Below are positions 1 to 11,017 of a stretch of 64,000 bases of DNA, in pieces; within the stretch, counting starts at the first letter, position 1; each line of letters opens with the position of its first letter. The DNA is from Lonicera japonica (Eukaryota; Streptophyta; Magnoliopsida; Dipsacales; Caprifoliaceae). Where the stretch lies: the NCBI GenBank assembly GCA_021464415.1, contig JAKCWG010000475.1:1-64000 (forward strand), read 5' to 3'. The notes beneath the pieces are model-generated. The model had not been told where the DNA came from. It ran no database searches and saw only the letters and a program-made list of their open reading frames with translations. The translations under genes and the position numbers were made by a program.

Positions 1-193
1 ATTGGTTTTTTGTGTTTTTATAATTTTTTTATAGTTGACAATAGTTTTCTCTTTTTGCATAAATGATTTTATTTTACTATTTTATTGGTTAGTATTTTTT
101 TATTGGTTAATGGTCGACAGTAGTGTTTTTATATTGCTAGTGTTTTTTTTTATTATTATTGGTTGCGTACACTTTAAATTTTATTGGCTAGTG

Positions 194-196
<3 letters not shown>

Positions 197-248
<52 letters not shown>
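197..248. repeat. (ATT)n microsatellite, left half
   Basis: Uninterrupted TTA/ATT trinucleotide run. It stops exactly where a TG..CA-bounded LTR begins at 249, and the same trinucleotide resumes right after the LTR ends at 1986. The two runs are therefore probably one original microsatellite. Bases 1-196 are T-rich with no recognisable gene; the leucine-rich open frame there is low-complexity sequence. Confidence 0.95.
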
Positions 249-249
<1 letters not shown>

Positions 250-1986
250 GTTGACCTAGAAGGTCTTAATCTTATTTTGATAATAACAATAATTTAATCA
301 TGTGTAATTTAACATGTTCTTGATTTAAGATTATAGATTTCCTACTTGAAAAATCAAGAATAGCATGATTGCTCAAAGGAAGCATGACAAGGATCAATGG
401 AATCAATATTCGATCAAGTCAACGAAGCATTGGACTAGCAAGAGAACAACCTTATCACACACATGCTAGTAATACAAATCCATGAAGATCAAGATCAAGG
501 ATCATATGGAAAAGCTTCAAGAGAAGAATCAAGTTGAAGAAACTATTCAAAGCATTCAAAGACTCACATATTCGGTAATTGAGTGTATGCTTAGGATTGA
601 TGTAAATTTTATTCATTGATTGATTATATAGCTTATACATATTGAAATATCATTCTTAGATTGATCAAAATCAGTTTGAATCGAAAATCATTTCAAAACA
701 TCATTTGGCAAAAACCGGCTTTGAAATATATTCATATTATATTCAAATGATCATATTTTGAGCTCTCATGTAAATAGGTGTCTTACGATAATATATTTAA
801 CCTATCCCAAGCATCAAAATTGATTTTGGAACTTAATTGCAAAAATGTTTATTTTTCCCTTTCTAGACTCGCTCCGTTTTTGCGCAGTTTTGATCTAACG
901 GTTTGTTGGAGGCCTTCCCGAACTCCGATCATTATGAAATTTTGACAGAAGTTAGATAACACATTATAGTACTTACATACAAAATTTCATCTAGTTCTAA
1001 CGGTTGGATAATGAGATATGATCAAAACAAATCGGGAAAAATTTGCTGTCTGCAGCAATCTTCTAAACAGACCAGCAGAGGGCATCAGTCGACTGATGGG
1101 CTTTGCTCAGTCGACTGATGGTCACTCAGTCGACTAAGGAGCCTTGCTCAGTCGACTGATGACTTGTATATAGCCGTTGGATTTCTATTTTTTTACTATT
1201 TTTGGTACAAAACTTCCACCAAACCTCTCAAACGGCTATATCACTTTTGGGACTATAAATATGACTTCCAAGACTCATTATAAACACCTTGAATCACTCT
1301 CATACTCCATACTTCATCTATCTTCAATATCTAAAGATTCAAGAAATTATTTTTGATCAATTATTATCATTTGAGCTATATCATCTTGATCAAATAGGAT
1401 AACTCTAGTGTGAGCTTCAAATTGTATTCTTTATACACTTGTGAGAGTTATTGTAAATTGGTGTGAATCACCAAATAATTATATTTCATTGTGAGAGGTA
1501 AATCTCATAGGAAAAACAAGAAGGAAAATTCTTGTTTAGTTTTTGTGAAAGGTAAATTTCACAAGGTTAGCAAGAGAGTGTCTTGTGAGAATATTGTGGT
1601 CAAGCAATATTTGTAAAGAGTGTGTGAGACAACAACACTTGTAGTGGTTTGATCTTCACCCGGAAGGAAATTGGAATTAGTGGAAATTCTCGGGGAACTA
1701 ACCGAGCGCGGACTATGGTTTGGTAAACCAAAACCGTGTGACAAAAAGCCTTGGACTTCAAATCGGTTCAATCTTTCTTACTCAATCTCTTTATTATTGA
1801 TTGTTTTGTTATTGCTTGAGATTGCTTAATTATTTTCTCTTATGCTTGATTGTTTATTTGCTTACATTCCTTGATATATTTGTTAAGTAAATTGTTTTAC
1901 TTAAACTTTTTGAAAAGATTTTTAAATTCCGCATTTAGTTTTAAAAACCCTATTCACCCCCCTCTAGGGTTGTTTTCCGACCTACA
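249..1986 (+). mobile_element. Solo LTR of a long-LTR retrotransposon family
   Basis: Starts TGTTGACC and ends CGACCTACA. It resembles two other segments here: 5217-6431 (same strand) and 12972-14479 (opposite strand). Shared features are the ATCTTATTTTGATAATAACA start, the CCCGAG/CCGGAAG block and a C/G-run followed by CTCTAGGGT near the end. The 5 bases on each side are ATTAT, as expected for a target-site duplication, but this is weak evidence inside an (ATT)n tract. No primer-binding site follows 1986, so a solo LTR formed by LTR-LTR recombination is preferred over a 5' LTR. Four CAGTCGACTG-type palindromes lie at about 1085-1165. Confidence 0.75.
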
Positions 1987-2065
<79 letters not shown>

Positions 2066-2089
2066 ATTATTATTATTATTATTATTATT
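1987..2089. repeat. (ATT)n microsatellite, right half
   Basis: About 100 bp of ATT repeats with one phase break near 2059. Continuation of the run at 197-248, interrupted by the solo LTR. The Leu/Ile homopolymer frame across it is not a gene. Confidence 0.95.
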
Positions 2090-3127
2090 GTTTTTAGTTT
2101 ATTTGTTATCTATTTATGAAGCTTTTGCTTTGGATAGAACTTCTTCTTCTTTTTTTTACTCACTAACCAACTCTTTTTAAATATTTATTACTAAAACTAA
2201 GACCTTTTGTCAAACACTAAAACCACGTGCAACACACGTGCACAATAACTAGTATATAATAAAAACTCTGTAAATTAATAAAGTTGGATTATGGGTATTC
2301 TTTCGGTAAATCAATCGGTAAATGGCCTTTATTAATACCAACGGACATGCCTTCCTCAAGAACCCCATAGTAAGGGAAGCCATCCGCCTCTACCATAACT
2401 CTGTTATTTTGGGTGGTCCGGTTTTGGTCTCATAGCCATCTAACGAAGCTGATTTTGTTTACGTCACATTATGAGTAAACGTAGTAACTCTGAGGCTCAC
2501 ATTGTGAGTAAATGTAGTAACCCTGATTCCGTTTATTTTACATTGAGCAGTTTATATTTCTATAGGGACATTTGTGTGAACTTTGCAACTATGAGGTTGG
2601 ATTTGTTTTTGGGATGGCCTATAATTACTATTAAAAAGGAAAAAAATAGAAAAAAAATAAATTAAAATTTTATGTATTATAGGTTTGGCCTTTAAATCAA
2701 TAACTCAACAAAAAATTAAATGCGTAAAGTAGTCTTCACTTTTAAATTAAAGAGCACATGAATTCATATTTATTTTCCAAAATATATCTTATATTATCTC
2801 ATTTTACTCCATGTAATAGATGTTTAATAAGTAAATTTTTTGTCACATTATTATTACTTGTAATTAAAAAAAATTACTTGGTGTTAATCAAGCCTCCACC
2901 AACTTCAAGTCATGCATCCTCCAGTGGCAGCAAGAGAAGGATTGGTGCCTAGGGGATTATTAGAGGAATAGTTGGGTAAATGGTTTTTATCTTTGTTAAT
3001 TAATTAAAATAACAAAATAGAAATAAAATCAAATTTCATTTTTAAGAAATGACATTGAGAGTTTTAGAAGAAATAATTTTCATAATTCAAACATGAAAAA
3101 GAATCATTTTTAAATTTCCCAAATATT
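2090..3127. other. Intergenic, no gene recognised
   Basis: AT-rich sequence with short open frames that lack codon structure or domain motifs. A CACGTG-containing stretch (about 2223-2242) is the only notable short motif, and nothing ties it to a promoter. Confidence 0.5.
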
Positions 3128-4048
3128 TTAGGTTTAAGGAGACGTACATTGATCAATGTACGTCGCCTAAGTAGTACTTTTAGGAGACATACATTGACCA
3201 ATGTACGTCACCTAAGTGAATTTTAAATTTTCGAAATATTTGAAATTTCGTTGGAAATTGTGGTGGGAAAATAACTTTAAGCGACGTACATTAATCAATG
3301 TGTGTTGCTTAAGTGGGACTTTTAGGAGATGTATATTGATCAATGTACATCGCCTAAGTGAATTTTAGATTTTTAATATTTGAAATTTCGTTGGAAATTA
3401 CGACAGGAAAATAACTTTAAGCGACATACATTGATTAGGGTACGTCTCTTAAGTGGGACTTTTAGGAGACGTACATTGATCAATGTATGTCGTCTAAGTG
3501 AATTTTAGATTTTCCAAATATTTGAAATTTCGTTGAAAATTGCGGCAAGAAAATAACTTTAAGCAACGTACATTGATTAATGTACGTCTCCTAAGTGGGA
3601 CTTTTAGGAGATGTACATTGATCAATGTATGTCGCCTAAGTGAATTTTAGATTTGCCAAATATTTGAAATTTTGTAGAGAATTGCAGTAGGAGAATAACT
3701 TTAAGCGACGTACATTGATCAGTGTACGCTGCCTAAGTGGGACTTTTAGGAGACGTACATTTATCAGTGTACATCGCCTAAGTGACTCTTAGGAGACGTA
3801 CCTTACTAGTCGCCATGATCTGTTGCATAAGTTGTGTTTATGAGACGTATTTGTATCTAGCGTAAGTGGAGTTTTAGGAGACGTACATTGATGTACATCA
3901 CGTTAAATGCAGTTTTAAGAGTGGTACATTGATGTACGTCACTTAAGTTAAGTTTTAAGAGACGGACATTAATGTACGTCGCCTAAGTGAAGTTTTAGGT
4001 GACGAACCCTATTAGTGTGCGTCGCCTAAAACCCTTCCTAGCATAGTG
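3128..4048 (+). mobile_element. CACTA element remnant: subterminal palindrome array and one terminus
   Basis: About fourteen copies of a near-palindromic unit (core AGGAGACGTACATTGATCAA followed by its inverse and CGCCTAAG), separated by AT-rich spacers. The array ends in CATAGTG at 4048. Read from the other strand this gives CACTATGCTAGGAAGGGTTT, the terminal inverted repeat of a CACTA transposon, and it is almost the same as the terminus at 34611. Such repeats are the subterminal binding sites for the element's own transposase proteins. No opposite terminus is visible upstream, so this is probably a one-ended fragment. Confidence 0.75.
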
Positions 4049-4129
4049 AATTTTGGAAACTTATTTGGGTGTGAGAAGTACAAGGCTCTATGTCTCATTC
4101 TTAAGAGATGCTATTATGGGACGGCCGAT

Positions 4130-4870
4130 GATATTACGGGGTAGATGTTGAACCTCCAAAGCCGCGTCATCCACTTAATAATTGGTTATTGTATTATCCC
4201 AAGACGTGGTAGTCGAGCGTCAGCAAATCAATTGGACATATTCCTAGTTGGGCTATCACAAAGGGCTACAAATTGGATTATGCTAGCCTCATGTTTCACC
4301 ATCTCCATGAAATCACCACTCATAAGAAACAGGGTCTCATGTATGGAATGACTCTCACTACGCTTTTCAAATTCTATGATATACTATTCAAGGATAAGAC
4401 CGATGTTATTGTTCTAACTGAAAATGAATTGTACATCGTCAAAACCATTCGGTTAATGAAATATATATAAGTTGGTTGGGGGTCGATGGATATCAAATGA
4501 TCCAAAAGATGGGGATGATGGAGACGAGGACGAGCCTATATTTGACACGGGGGTTAGTGAAGAACAAGCTTAACCATCACATGCTACACCTTCACAATCC
4601 TTTCGCCGTACTCAAGCCATTCCTGAGGCCCCTCCAAATGCCGCCATGCTACAAGCCATTCAAGGACTCTCGGCCCAAATTCAAACTCTCTCGATCAATA
4701 TGAACACATGCATCGAGGACCGATAAAGGGCACATGAGGCTGCATTTCTCCATTACCATCCTGACTACGTGTTCTCGGTATAGACTTCGTGGCAAGGGAA
4801 TCAAGAATGGGGTCAATGGTGACAAGATCCACAAGGGCGGCAAGAGTGACACTCTCCTTTTTGTTGATGA
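4130..4870 (+). pseudogene. Decayed plant-transposon protein domain
   Basis: Translated pieces in two frames read like the domain of plant transposon proteins often annotated as 'putative plant transposon protein'. Examples are PRRGSRASANQLDIFLV (4200-4255), then after a frame change GYKLDYASLMFHHLHEITTH, then YGMTLTTLFKFYDILFKDKT (4342-4401). An acidic linker and a Gln-rich segment (ATPSQSFRRTQAIPEAPP) follow. Frameshifts and stops interrupt it, so it cannot make a full product. It lies between the CACTA remnant and a polypurine tract plus 3' LTR, so it is probably the internal region of that LTR element. The family name is recalled, not searched. Confidence 0.55.
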
Positions 4871-5216
4871 CAAAGGTGGAGAACTATGTGTGTTATGAGT
4901 GTTTGGTACTCACTCCTTTTGATCTTTTGTTTTATATTTGGTGTTAAAATCTTAAGTACTTATCCTTATTGGTTTTTCAGGTTTCTAGTATGTTGGTTTT
5001 TAAACTTTAAGCACTTTTATGGTTTTATATGGTGGTTTAAACTTCAAGTTTTATTACGATATTCTATCTTATGCTTTGGTTTAATATCTTGCTTTGTTAT
5101 TGATATTCAATCATACTTATATGCATAGTTTGAGGGGGAGCATCTCCAATTAAATTTTATTTATGCTCTTAATTGTAAACACATTAATTTATTGTCATCA
5201 TAAAAAATGGGGAGAT
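4871..5216 (+). other. Retroelement 3' internal region with polypurine tract
   Basis: Non-coding AT-rich stretch ending in AAAAAATGGGGAGAT directly before TGTTGAAC at 5217. A purine run abutting an LTR is the polypurine tract that primes plus-strand synthesis, which sets the element on the + strand. Another purine block (GAGGGGGAG) lies at about 5131-5139. Confidence 0.6.
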
Positions 5217-5864
5217 TGTTGAACTAAAAGTCACTAATCTTATTTTGATAATAACAATAATATTAATCATGTGTAATTTAACTTGTGTGATGTTTTAAGT
5301 ATAACCATATATCCGATGATTATTATTCATGGAACAAAATCGACAAAACCGATAGTGAAATCAATCTCTTACAAGTCTACAAGTATATCATTAACTTATA
5401 TCACTCTCATTAACTTGATCAAAACATACATGACATGACAAATCAACAAGGATCATGAGTACTTTAGATAAATGTAAAGTTTCTTGTTTGATGATTATTA
5501 TAACTTAAATGTTTCATATATCATTGTTAGATTGATTGAAAACAAGCTTGAATCAAAATTCCTTTGAAAACATCATTCTTACAAAAATCGATTTCGAAAT
5601 AAATTCATATTAAATCCATTTGAACATATATTTGAGTTCCTAAAGCATTAGAATTGATTTTGGAGCTAAAATGCAAAAGTCTAAAATTTGGGATTTTGAC
5701 TGGTAGGACAGTGCCCATCAGTCGATTGATGACCCGAGGCTCAGTCAAATGATGGTCCTCAATCGACTGATGGCCCAGAATATGGCCGTTGAATTTATGT
5801 TTTGTTTTTACCATTTTTGGCAACAAACTTGTACCAACTCTTTCAAACGACCATATTTTGTCTA

Positions 5865-5898
<34 letters not shown>

Positions 5899-6431
5899 CT
5901 CCTAGACACTTTCAAAATGCCAAGAATCACTATTCATCTCTATTCTTCATCTATTTTCATAATACAAAGATTCAAACAACCTTTTTGATCAATCATTCTT
6001 CATTTGAGCTATATTCATTGAACAAACTATAACTCTAGTGTGAGTATCAATTGTAATCTTCCAAACATTTGAGAATTATTCTATATTGGTGTTTGACCAA
6101 AAAAACTTCTTTATTCAAAATTGTGAGAGGTTTATCTCATAGAATAGCATGCGAAATTCTTGTGTTTTGAGTGTTGTGTGTGAGAAAAACAACATTTGTA
6201 GAGTGTAGTGAGACAATAGCAATAGGAATTCTTACTTGGCTTTATCGGTTTAATCATTCTATCTCTAAGCTCTTTACTTTTATTGCTTTATTGCTTATTG
6301 TAATTAGGATTGCTTGTTTGATTTACTTGTTACTTGATATAGATTTGAACTCTTTTGAAACAAATTTTTAAAAACCGGATTAAGTTTCAAAAATCTTATT
6401 CCCCCCCCTCTAGGATATTTTCCGACCTACA
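5217..6431 (+). mobile_element. 3' LTR of the same family as 249-1986
   Basis: Starts TGTTGAAC, ends CGACCTACA, and tracks the solo LTR at 249-1986 along most of its length, including the ATCTTATTTTGATAATAACA block and the CCCCCCCCTCTAGG end. It is shorter (1.2 vs 1.7 kb) through internal deletions. A polypurine tract immediately upstream shows it is a 3' LTR. The 5 bases after it (CTCAA) find no partner in the window, so the 5' side of this element is missing or rearranged. Confidence 0.7.
5869..5895. repeat. (TA)n microsatellite inside the LTR
   Basis: About 13 TA units within the 3' LTR at 5217-6431, absent from the related LTRs. Confidence 0.9.
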
Positions 6432-8159
6432 CTCAAGATAAATACTTCTACCAATATTTTATGATCATAATATTCCAATCATCAATAAAGTAACAATTTC
6501 CAATAACCAAATACAAACATACCATCCATCATTGTAAAACTTATAGTCTCAATTTTAAAGGCTTTTAAATCAAATTATACTAAGAAACAAGTTACATTGC
6601 ATAAAAAAAATAAAGTATGAACACAAACAACACCTTAAATCGATACAACCATCAACTTCACCCCAAAAAATATTAGAATAAACAAAAATTCCAAACCTTA
6701 ATATTAGTCAATATAACCTTATGTGTTTAGTTTCATATACATTTAGATTCAACTAAAAATCATTTACCCAAAAAACCATCTTCAAGGAGTTATTAACGTT
6801 TTGGTAATAGTTACCAATACAAGTTGCCTAACATCAGATTATGTAGCGCATCGGTTTTATAACTTTAATATCTCTCAACATAAACATCAAATCTTATTGA
6901 ACACCTTCCAACGCCCACATACTCCTAATACATAATATAACCTTATAAAATACAAAAAAACACCTTTTTGAAATTTTTATATAAAGGTTTAGTACCCGAA
7001 ACGAGTTCTCAAACACACAAAAATATGCATGACACCCATCTAATTGATATTAAGTAAAATTTTAACGCATTGATTTTGTAAATTTGATATCTCCCAAATT
7101 AAAAACCCTATAATATCAATTCCAAGGCCACTATATTTAAAACACATAACATTACCCTCCTAAGTATGTTTTTCAGATTTTAAAAAAAAAATAAAATTAT
7201 ACTTTAACAGGGATTAATTTGAAATCAATTTGAATCACCCCACCAAACACATAATATTCATTCACATAAAACATTTGGTCAACGAAAATCTAAAAAATAG
7301 CTTGATTCAAAACCCTAAGATAAGGGTGATAATTACTCACAAGAGATAATTAAACAAAAGCTTGAAATTTAAAAGAACCACCTCCCCCCCAACAACATTA
7401 ATTGAATCAAAATAAAATAGGTTATGTATATGTGCATGTATCAAAATCCCCCCCATGGGATAAAAGTGAGAAACACTCACTAGATATTTTATCTAAAAGG
7501 AAGAACCAAATTGTGTGTTGCATCTACTCACAAACAACTTCTCCCTTTCATATTTTCTTGTTCATAACCCATGGCTGTACAAAAATAATACACACTTTAA
7601 ATTTTCTCTCCAAAACAAAAAAACCTATAGGTGTTGATAATATAACTTACTTATATTCATGTTAGGGTTTTCTCATCACCAAATCAATTAGGACAAATAA
7701 AATAAGCCTTATGATATATAAAAAAAAATACATATAAATTAACCTATTAAATTAACCTAATGGCCCATCTAATTATAATTAGTCAAGACCTCAAACTAAT
7801 TTTCTTTTGCTCTAATTCCCGTAGGTTAAATTCATAGCACAATTAAGGTCAGCATTCAAAAGTGATAACTAATTCGTTAAAAGTCCAAATATAGTAAAGT
7901 TTATGCTCAAACTAAAGCTCATCAAGTCTACTTTAAAGCAAAAATTAATTTTGTATGAAAATTTTTAACGGGATAAAATATATGAACTTTAAAGCATAAC
8001 TTGTTAACTACTAAAGTTCTAAAACTTATCATATATATATATATATATTATTACCACTTTAAACTTATTGTATAAATTCACTATACAATAAATTCACGAC
8101 AAAGGAAAAATGAGTAAATATAAGTCAATTTATATCATATACATGTATCTATATTATTG
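6432..8159. other. Intergenic, no gene recognised
   Basis: Strongly AT-rich, with scattered A-tracts, a short (TA)n at about 8031-8048 and no open frame with convincing coding character. No transposon termini were identified. Confidence 0.5.
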
Positions 8160-9110
8160 GCGAAGAATTAACCTAGAAGGTGGTGAATAGGGTTTATGGC
8201 AAATAATTGATTTTCAATAAATTCTTTTGAATGTGAGAAATTATCATTAGCAATAGACTTAAACAAAATAAAGTAAATACTTGAAATGTAAAGGAGTTTG
8301 AGTTTAGAGAGATTTAACCACTAATCCAACTAGTTTTGTTTATGCAGTTCGATTTTTGGCCATACGTCGCGCCTGAGGTTGGTACTCGAGAAATTTCACT
8401 ATATGATCTTCTTTGCGGGTCAAGATCAAAACCTCTTTACACCAATTTTCTCTAGGGGTGAAAATCAAACCTCTACAAGTGTGATAATACCCACACATTC
8501 GTACATGATTTCTCTCTTATTAACTATGTGAACACCTCTCACAAAATAGAAATGAAGTTTTAATGATTAAACACTAAGATTGCTTTTCCAGGATAAATAA
8601 TGAGAAAACATTCAAATCAAAACACAACTTATAAGATATAGCTTTTAAGCTCTTAAGAATAAGATGATGATGCTCTTGAGATAGCTTTGTAAAACTCAAA
8701 GTAGTTGTGTGTAATTTCTTGTATGTTTCTTCTTCTTCATTATATATAGCAATAGAAATATGTTCATTATAAAAAGAGCAGTTAGAGAAGAGCTGCTACG
8801 TACGAAAGAGAAAGAAGAAAGTTTAAGTTTTTGAAATCAAAAAGCCTCTTTTGAATTTTGAATAAATCAAGTAACTTAATTATTAAAAAGGAGGACTAGT
8901 GGACTATTCACTTTTGAGCATTGAAGAGTCAGGTTACTTATCAAAAGGAGAACTAGTGGACTAGTCAATTTTTGCTTAAAAATTTAAGTCAACTATAGCA
9001 AGTTGACTTATTCTTATCTTATAAGCTTTTCTAAAGAGTTTATGTAATAGATTGTATTTATGAAACTATTACAAGATAACCTATATACATCAATAATCTA
9101 GCATGAATCT
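8160..9110 (-). mobile_element. Diverged LTR-like segment of the same superfamily
   Basis: Carries the same ordered landmarks as the minus-strand solo LTR at 12972-14479: CCTAGAAGG..GGTGAATAGGGTTT at its left end, a CGCGCCTGAGGTTGGTACTCGAGAA block, and ATCAAACCTCTACAAGTGTG. The right boundary and target duplication could not be fixed, so the end is approximate. Confidence 0.4.
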
Positions 9111-9128
9111 TCAATTTTTTGTTCTTAT

Positions 9129-10190
9129 TTAGTTTCTTTCATGATGGATCTTGCTATAGCCAATCAATGACATCTTCATTACCATTAAAATGATGGAATT
9201 CATGCCTAGGTACCTTATAGTTGGTGAATTGATTGTTGGAGAGACATAGTGGTAGATATGACCTTCCACTGTTATTTCCTTCCTTATGGCTTTACTGGTT
9301 GGTGTGGACCCTTTAGCTTTAGCATCAATGACAGGGGATCCAAGTATTCCATTATGCCTTGGATCCACTAAGGGCTCGTTTGGTTGGAGTTTTTCAGGAT
9401 TCCTGGAATCCTAAATTCCATTCCATGAGGATTATTTTGTTTGGTTGTAGTTTTAGCTAGGAATTTAGGATTCCTAAATTCCCGCCAAAATCTATTCCCT
9501 TATAAATTGGGAGGAATCTTGGATTCCAAATTTGAGGAATCCTTTTTTTTTGTCCAAAAACTGTTTTTTTTCTAGAAAATGAAAAAAAATTCCAGAAAAT
9601 TTTCAAAAATATTTTTTTCCCAGAAAATGAAAAAAAAAAAATCCCAGAAAATTAAAAATATTATTTTTTCCCCAGAAAGTGAAAAAAAATATTTTTTCCC
9701 AGAAAATGAAAAAAATATTTTTTTCCCAGAAAATTAAAAATTTTATTTTTTCCCCAGAAAGTGAAAAAAAATCCAGAAAATTACAAAAAATAATTTGCCG
9801 AGTTCATTCCTAAAACTCCAACTAAACGAGCATTAATGGAATCAATAAAGGATGCCAGGAATAAAGGTTTCCTGGCATCTAGAATGCCAATTCCATTCCT
9901 AAAACTCGAACCAAACGAGCCCTAAAGGTATTACACTGGGAAAAGCTTCTCTCACCATATTTAATTTGTCTCTGATCCATGAGAAATGCCTATTGAAGGT
10001 TGAAAGTAGAGAATTGAATGCGAATTAACATTATCCACTTTAATTTCCAATTTGTCCTGTCTAGCTCCCATATGATCCTGTTTAGCCTCCACTTCCTTTA
10101 TTGAAGCTTCAATTACTGCTTGGTTTAAATCGAGTTGCTTTTTCAGTTGATTAAGCCCACTACAGGACATTAATAACAAGGAAATGGGTC
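9129..10190 (-). pseudogene. Gag-like remnant of an LTR retroelement, split by a MITE
   Basis: Two open pieces on the minus strand flank the MITE at 9372-9921. The upstream one (about 10179-9961) is a heptad-like charged segment (LNQLKKQLDLNQAVIEASIK), as found at the N-terminus of Ty3/gypsy gag. The downstream one (9368-9129) contains PTSKAIRKEITVEGHIYHY. A tRNA-Met-type primer-binding site lies immediately upstream at 10200-10210. Both fragments probably belong to one gag frame that the MITE interrupted. The domain identity is tentative because no zinc knuckle is visible. Confidence 0.4.
9372..9921. mobile_element. PIF/Harbinger-type (Tourist-like) MITE
   Basis: Perfect 14-bp terminal inverted repeats, GGGCTCGTTTGGTT and AACCAAACGAGCCC (with one extra base inside the right arm), flanked by TAA on both sides (9369-9371 and 9922-9924). 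A 3-bp TAA/TTA target duplication is the PIF/Harbinger signature. The 550-bp interior has no coding capacity and contains several near copies of a CCCAGAAAATGAAAAAAAAT unit. Confidence 0.85.
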
Positions 10191-10199
10191 AGAGTATCA

Positions 10200-10500
10200 C
10201 TCTAATACCAAATGCTAAGCAAGGGTTATGGTTTAAATCAATTTAATATAGTTAATGAGTGAATTTAAATTAGAGTTGTAGAATAGAGGGATAAATTGAG
10301 TAGAATAAGAGAATTTAGGGTAAGAAATGACTTGAGGAAGAAGAAGAATAGAGAGAAAAGAAAAAGAGAAAGGAGAATCTTTCATAAATTTTAGCATAAT
10401 CAAATTACACCTCCCAGCTCCTTGAAATACACTACAAATACACAATTGGACCAATCATAGAAGAGAAATAAAATAAATTTAACAAAAAAAAAGAAAAAAA
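10200..10500 (-). mobile_element. Primer-binding site and 5' LTR remnant of a retroelement
   Basis: On the minus strand TGGTATTAGAG (10210-10200) matches the primer-binding site complementary to initiator tRNA-Met. Two bases further is a TG-bounded edge at 10213, taken as the LTR boundary. The LTR's outer end was not found, so the right limit is approximate. It pairs with the gag-like remnant at 9129-10190. Confidence 0.45.
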
Positions 10501-11017
10501 GAAGTGAAAATCTATTTGCTTCTCCATTTGATTTACTTTCCACAAATTTTATATCATGAAGTTTGTTTTCTCATTGCAGGTGCTTGATTTTCAAGCTTCC
10601 AAGGGAGAACTTCCTTTTTAATTTAAGGTTGTAATGTATCCTAAATGTAACTGTGTTGATATAGAGCAAAGCTATGTTCTTTAATTTTTTTTATATTCAT
10701 CATTTTATTTTAGTACTTTGTTTTGTTTAGCTTCAATCATATTTTGATCATTGAACTTCACTACTTTTGAGACACGTGTTTTTTTTAAAAAAATTATAAA
10801 ACATGTTTTTGTTATCTCTTTATCCCGGTTTAACATAAGTCTCTGTCACCGGAAGATGTGTTTCATAATACATATTTCTTTTTGATCATCCAAAATTCTT
10901 TGTTGTGCAACCTTTTTTTTAAATAGTATTTGATAGCACATATTTTCAATGAAATAGTTAAAAATGGAGGGTCTGCCACTCTTCGGCTCTAAATTGGTAG
11001 AGATGGTATAGTTCATC
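10501..11017. other. Intergenic, no gene recognised
   Basis: AT-rich. One exon-like stretch (acceptor at about 10578, 14 codons, stop) is noted among the rejected items. Nothing links it to a gene. Confidence 0.45.

Noticed and set aside
35..2119. Leucine/isoleucine-rich frames at 35-259 and 1850-2119
   Set aside because: Translations of the (ATT)n microsatellite and T-rich sequence.
10568..10619. Possible last exon (TTGCAG acceptor, then VLDFQASKGELPF and stop)
   Set aside because: Too short, no donor exon or recognisable family upstream. Left as a curiosity.
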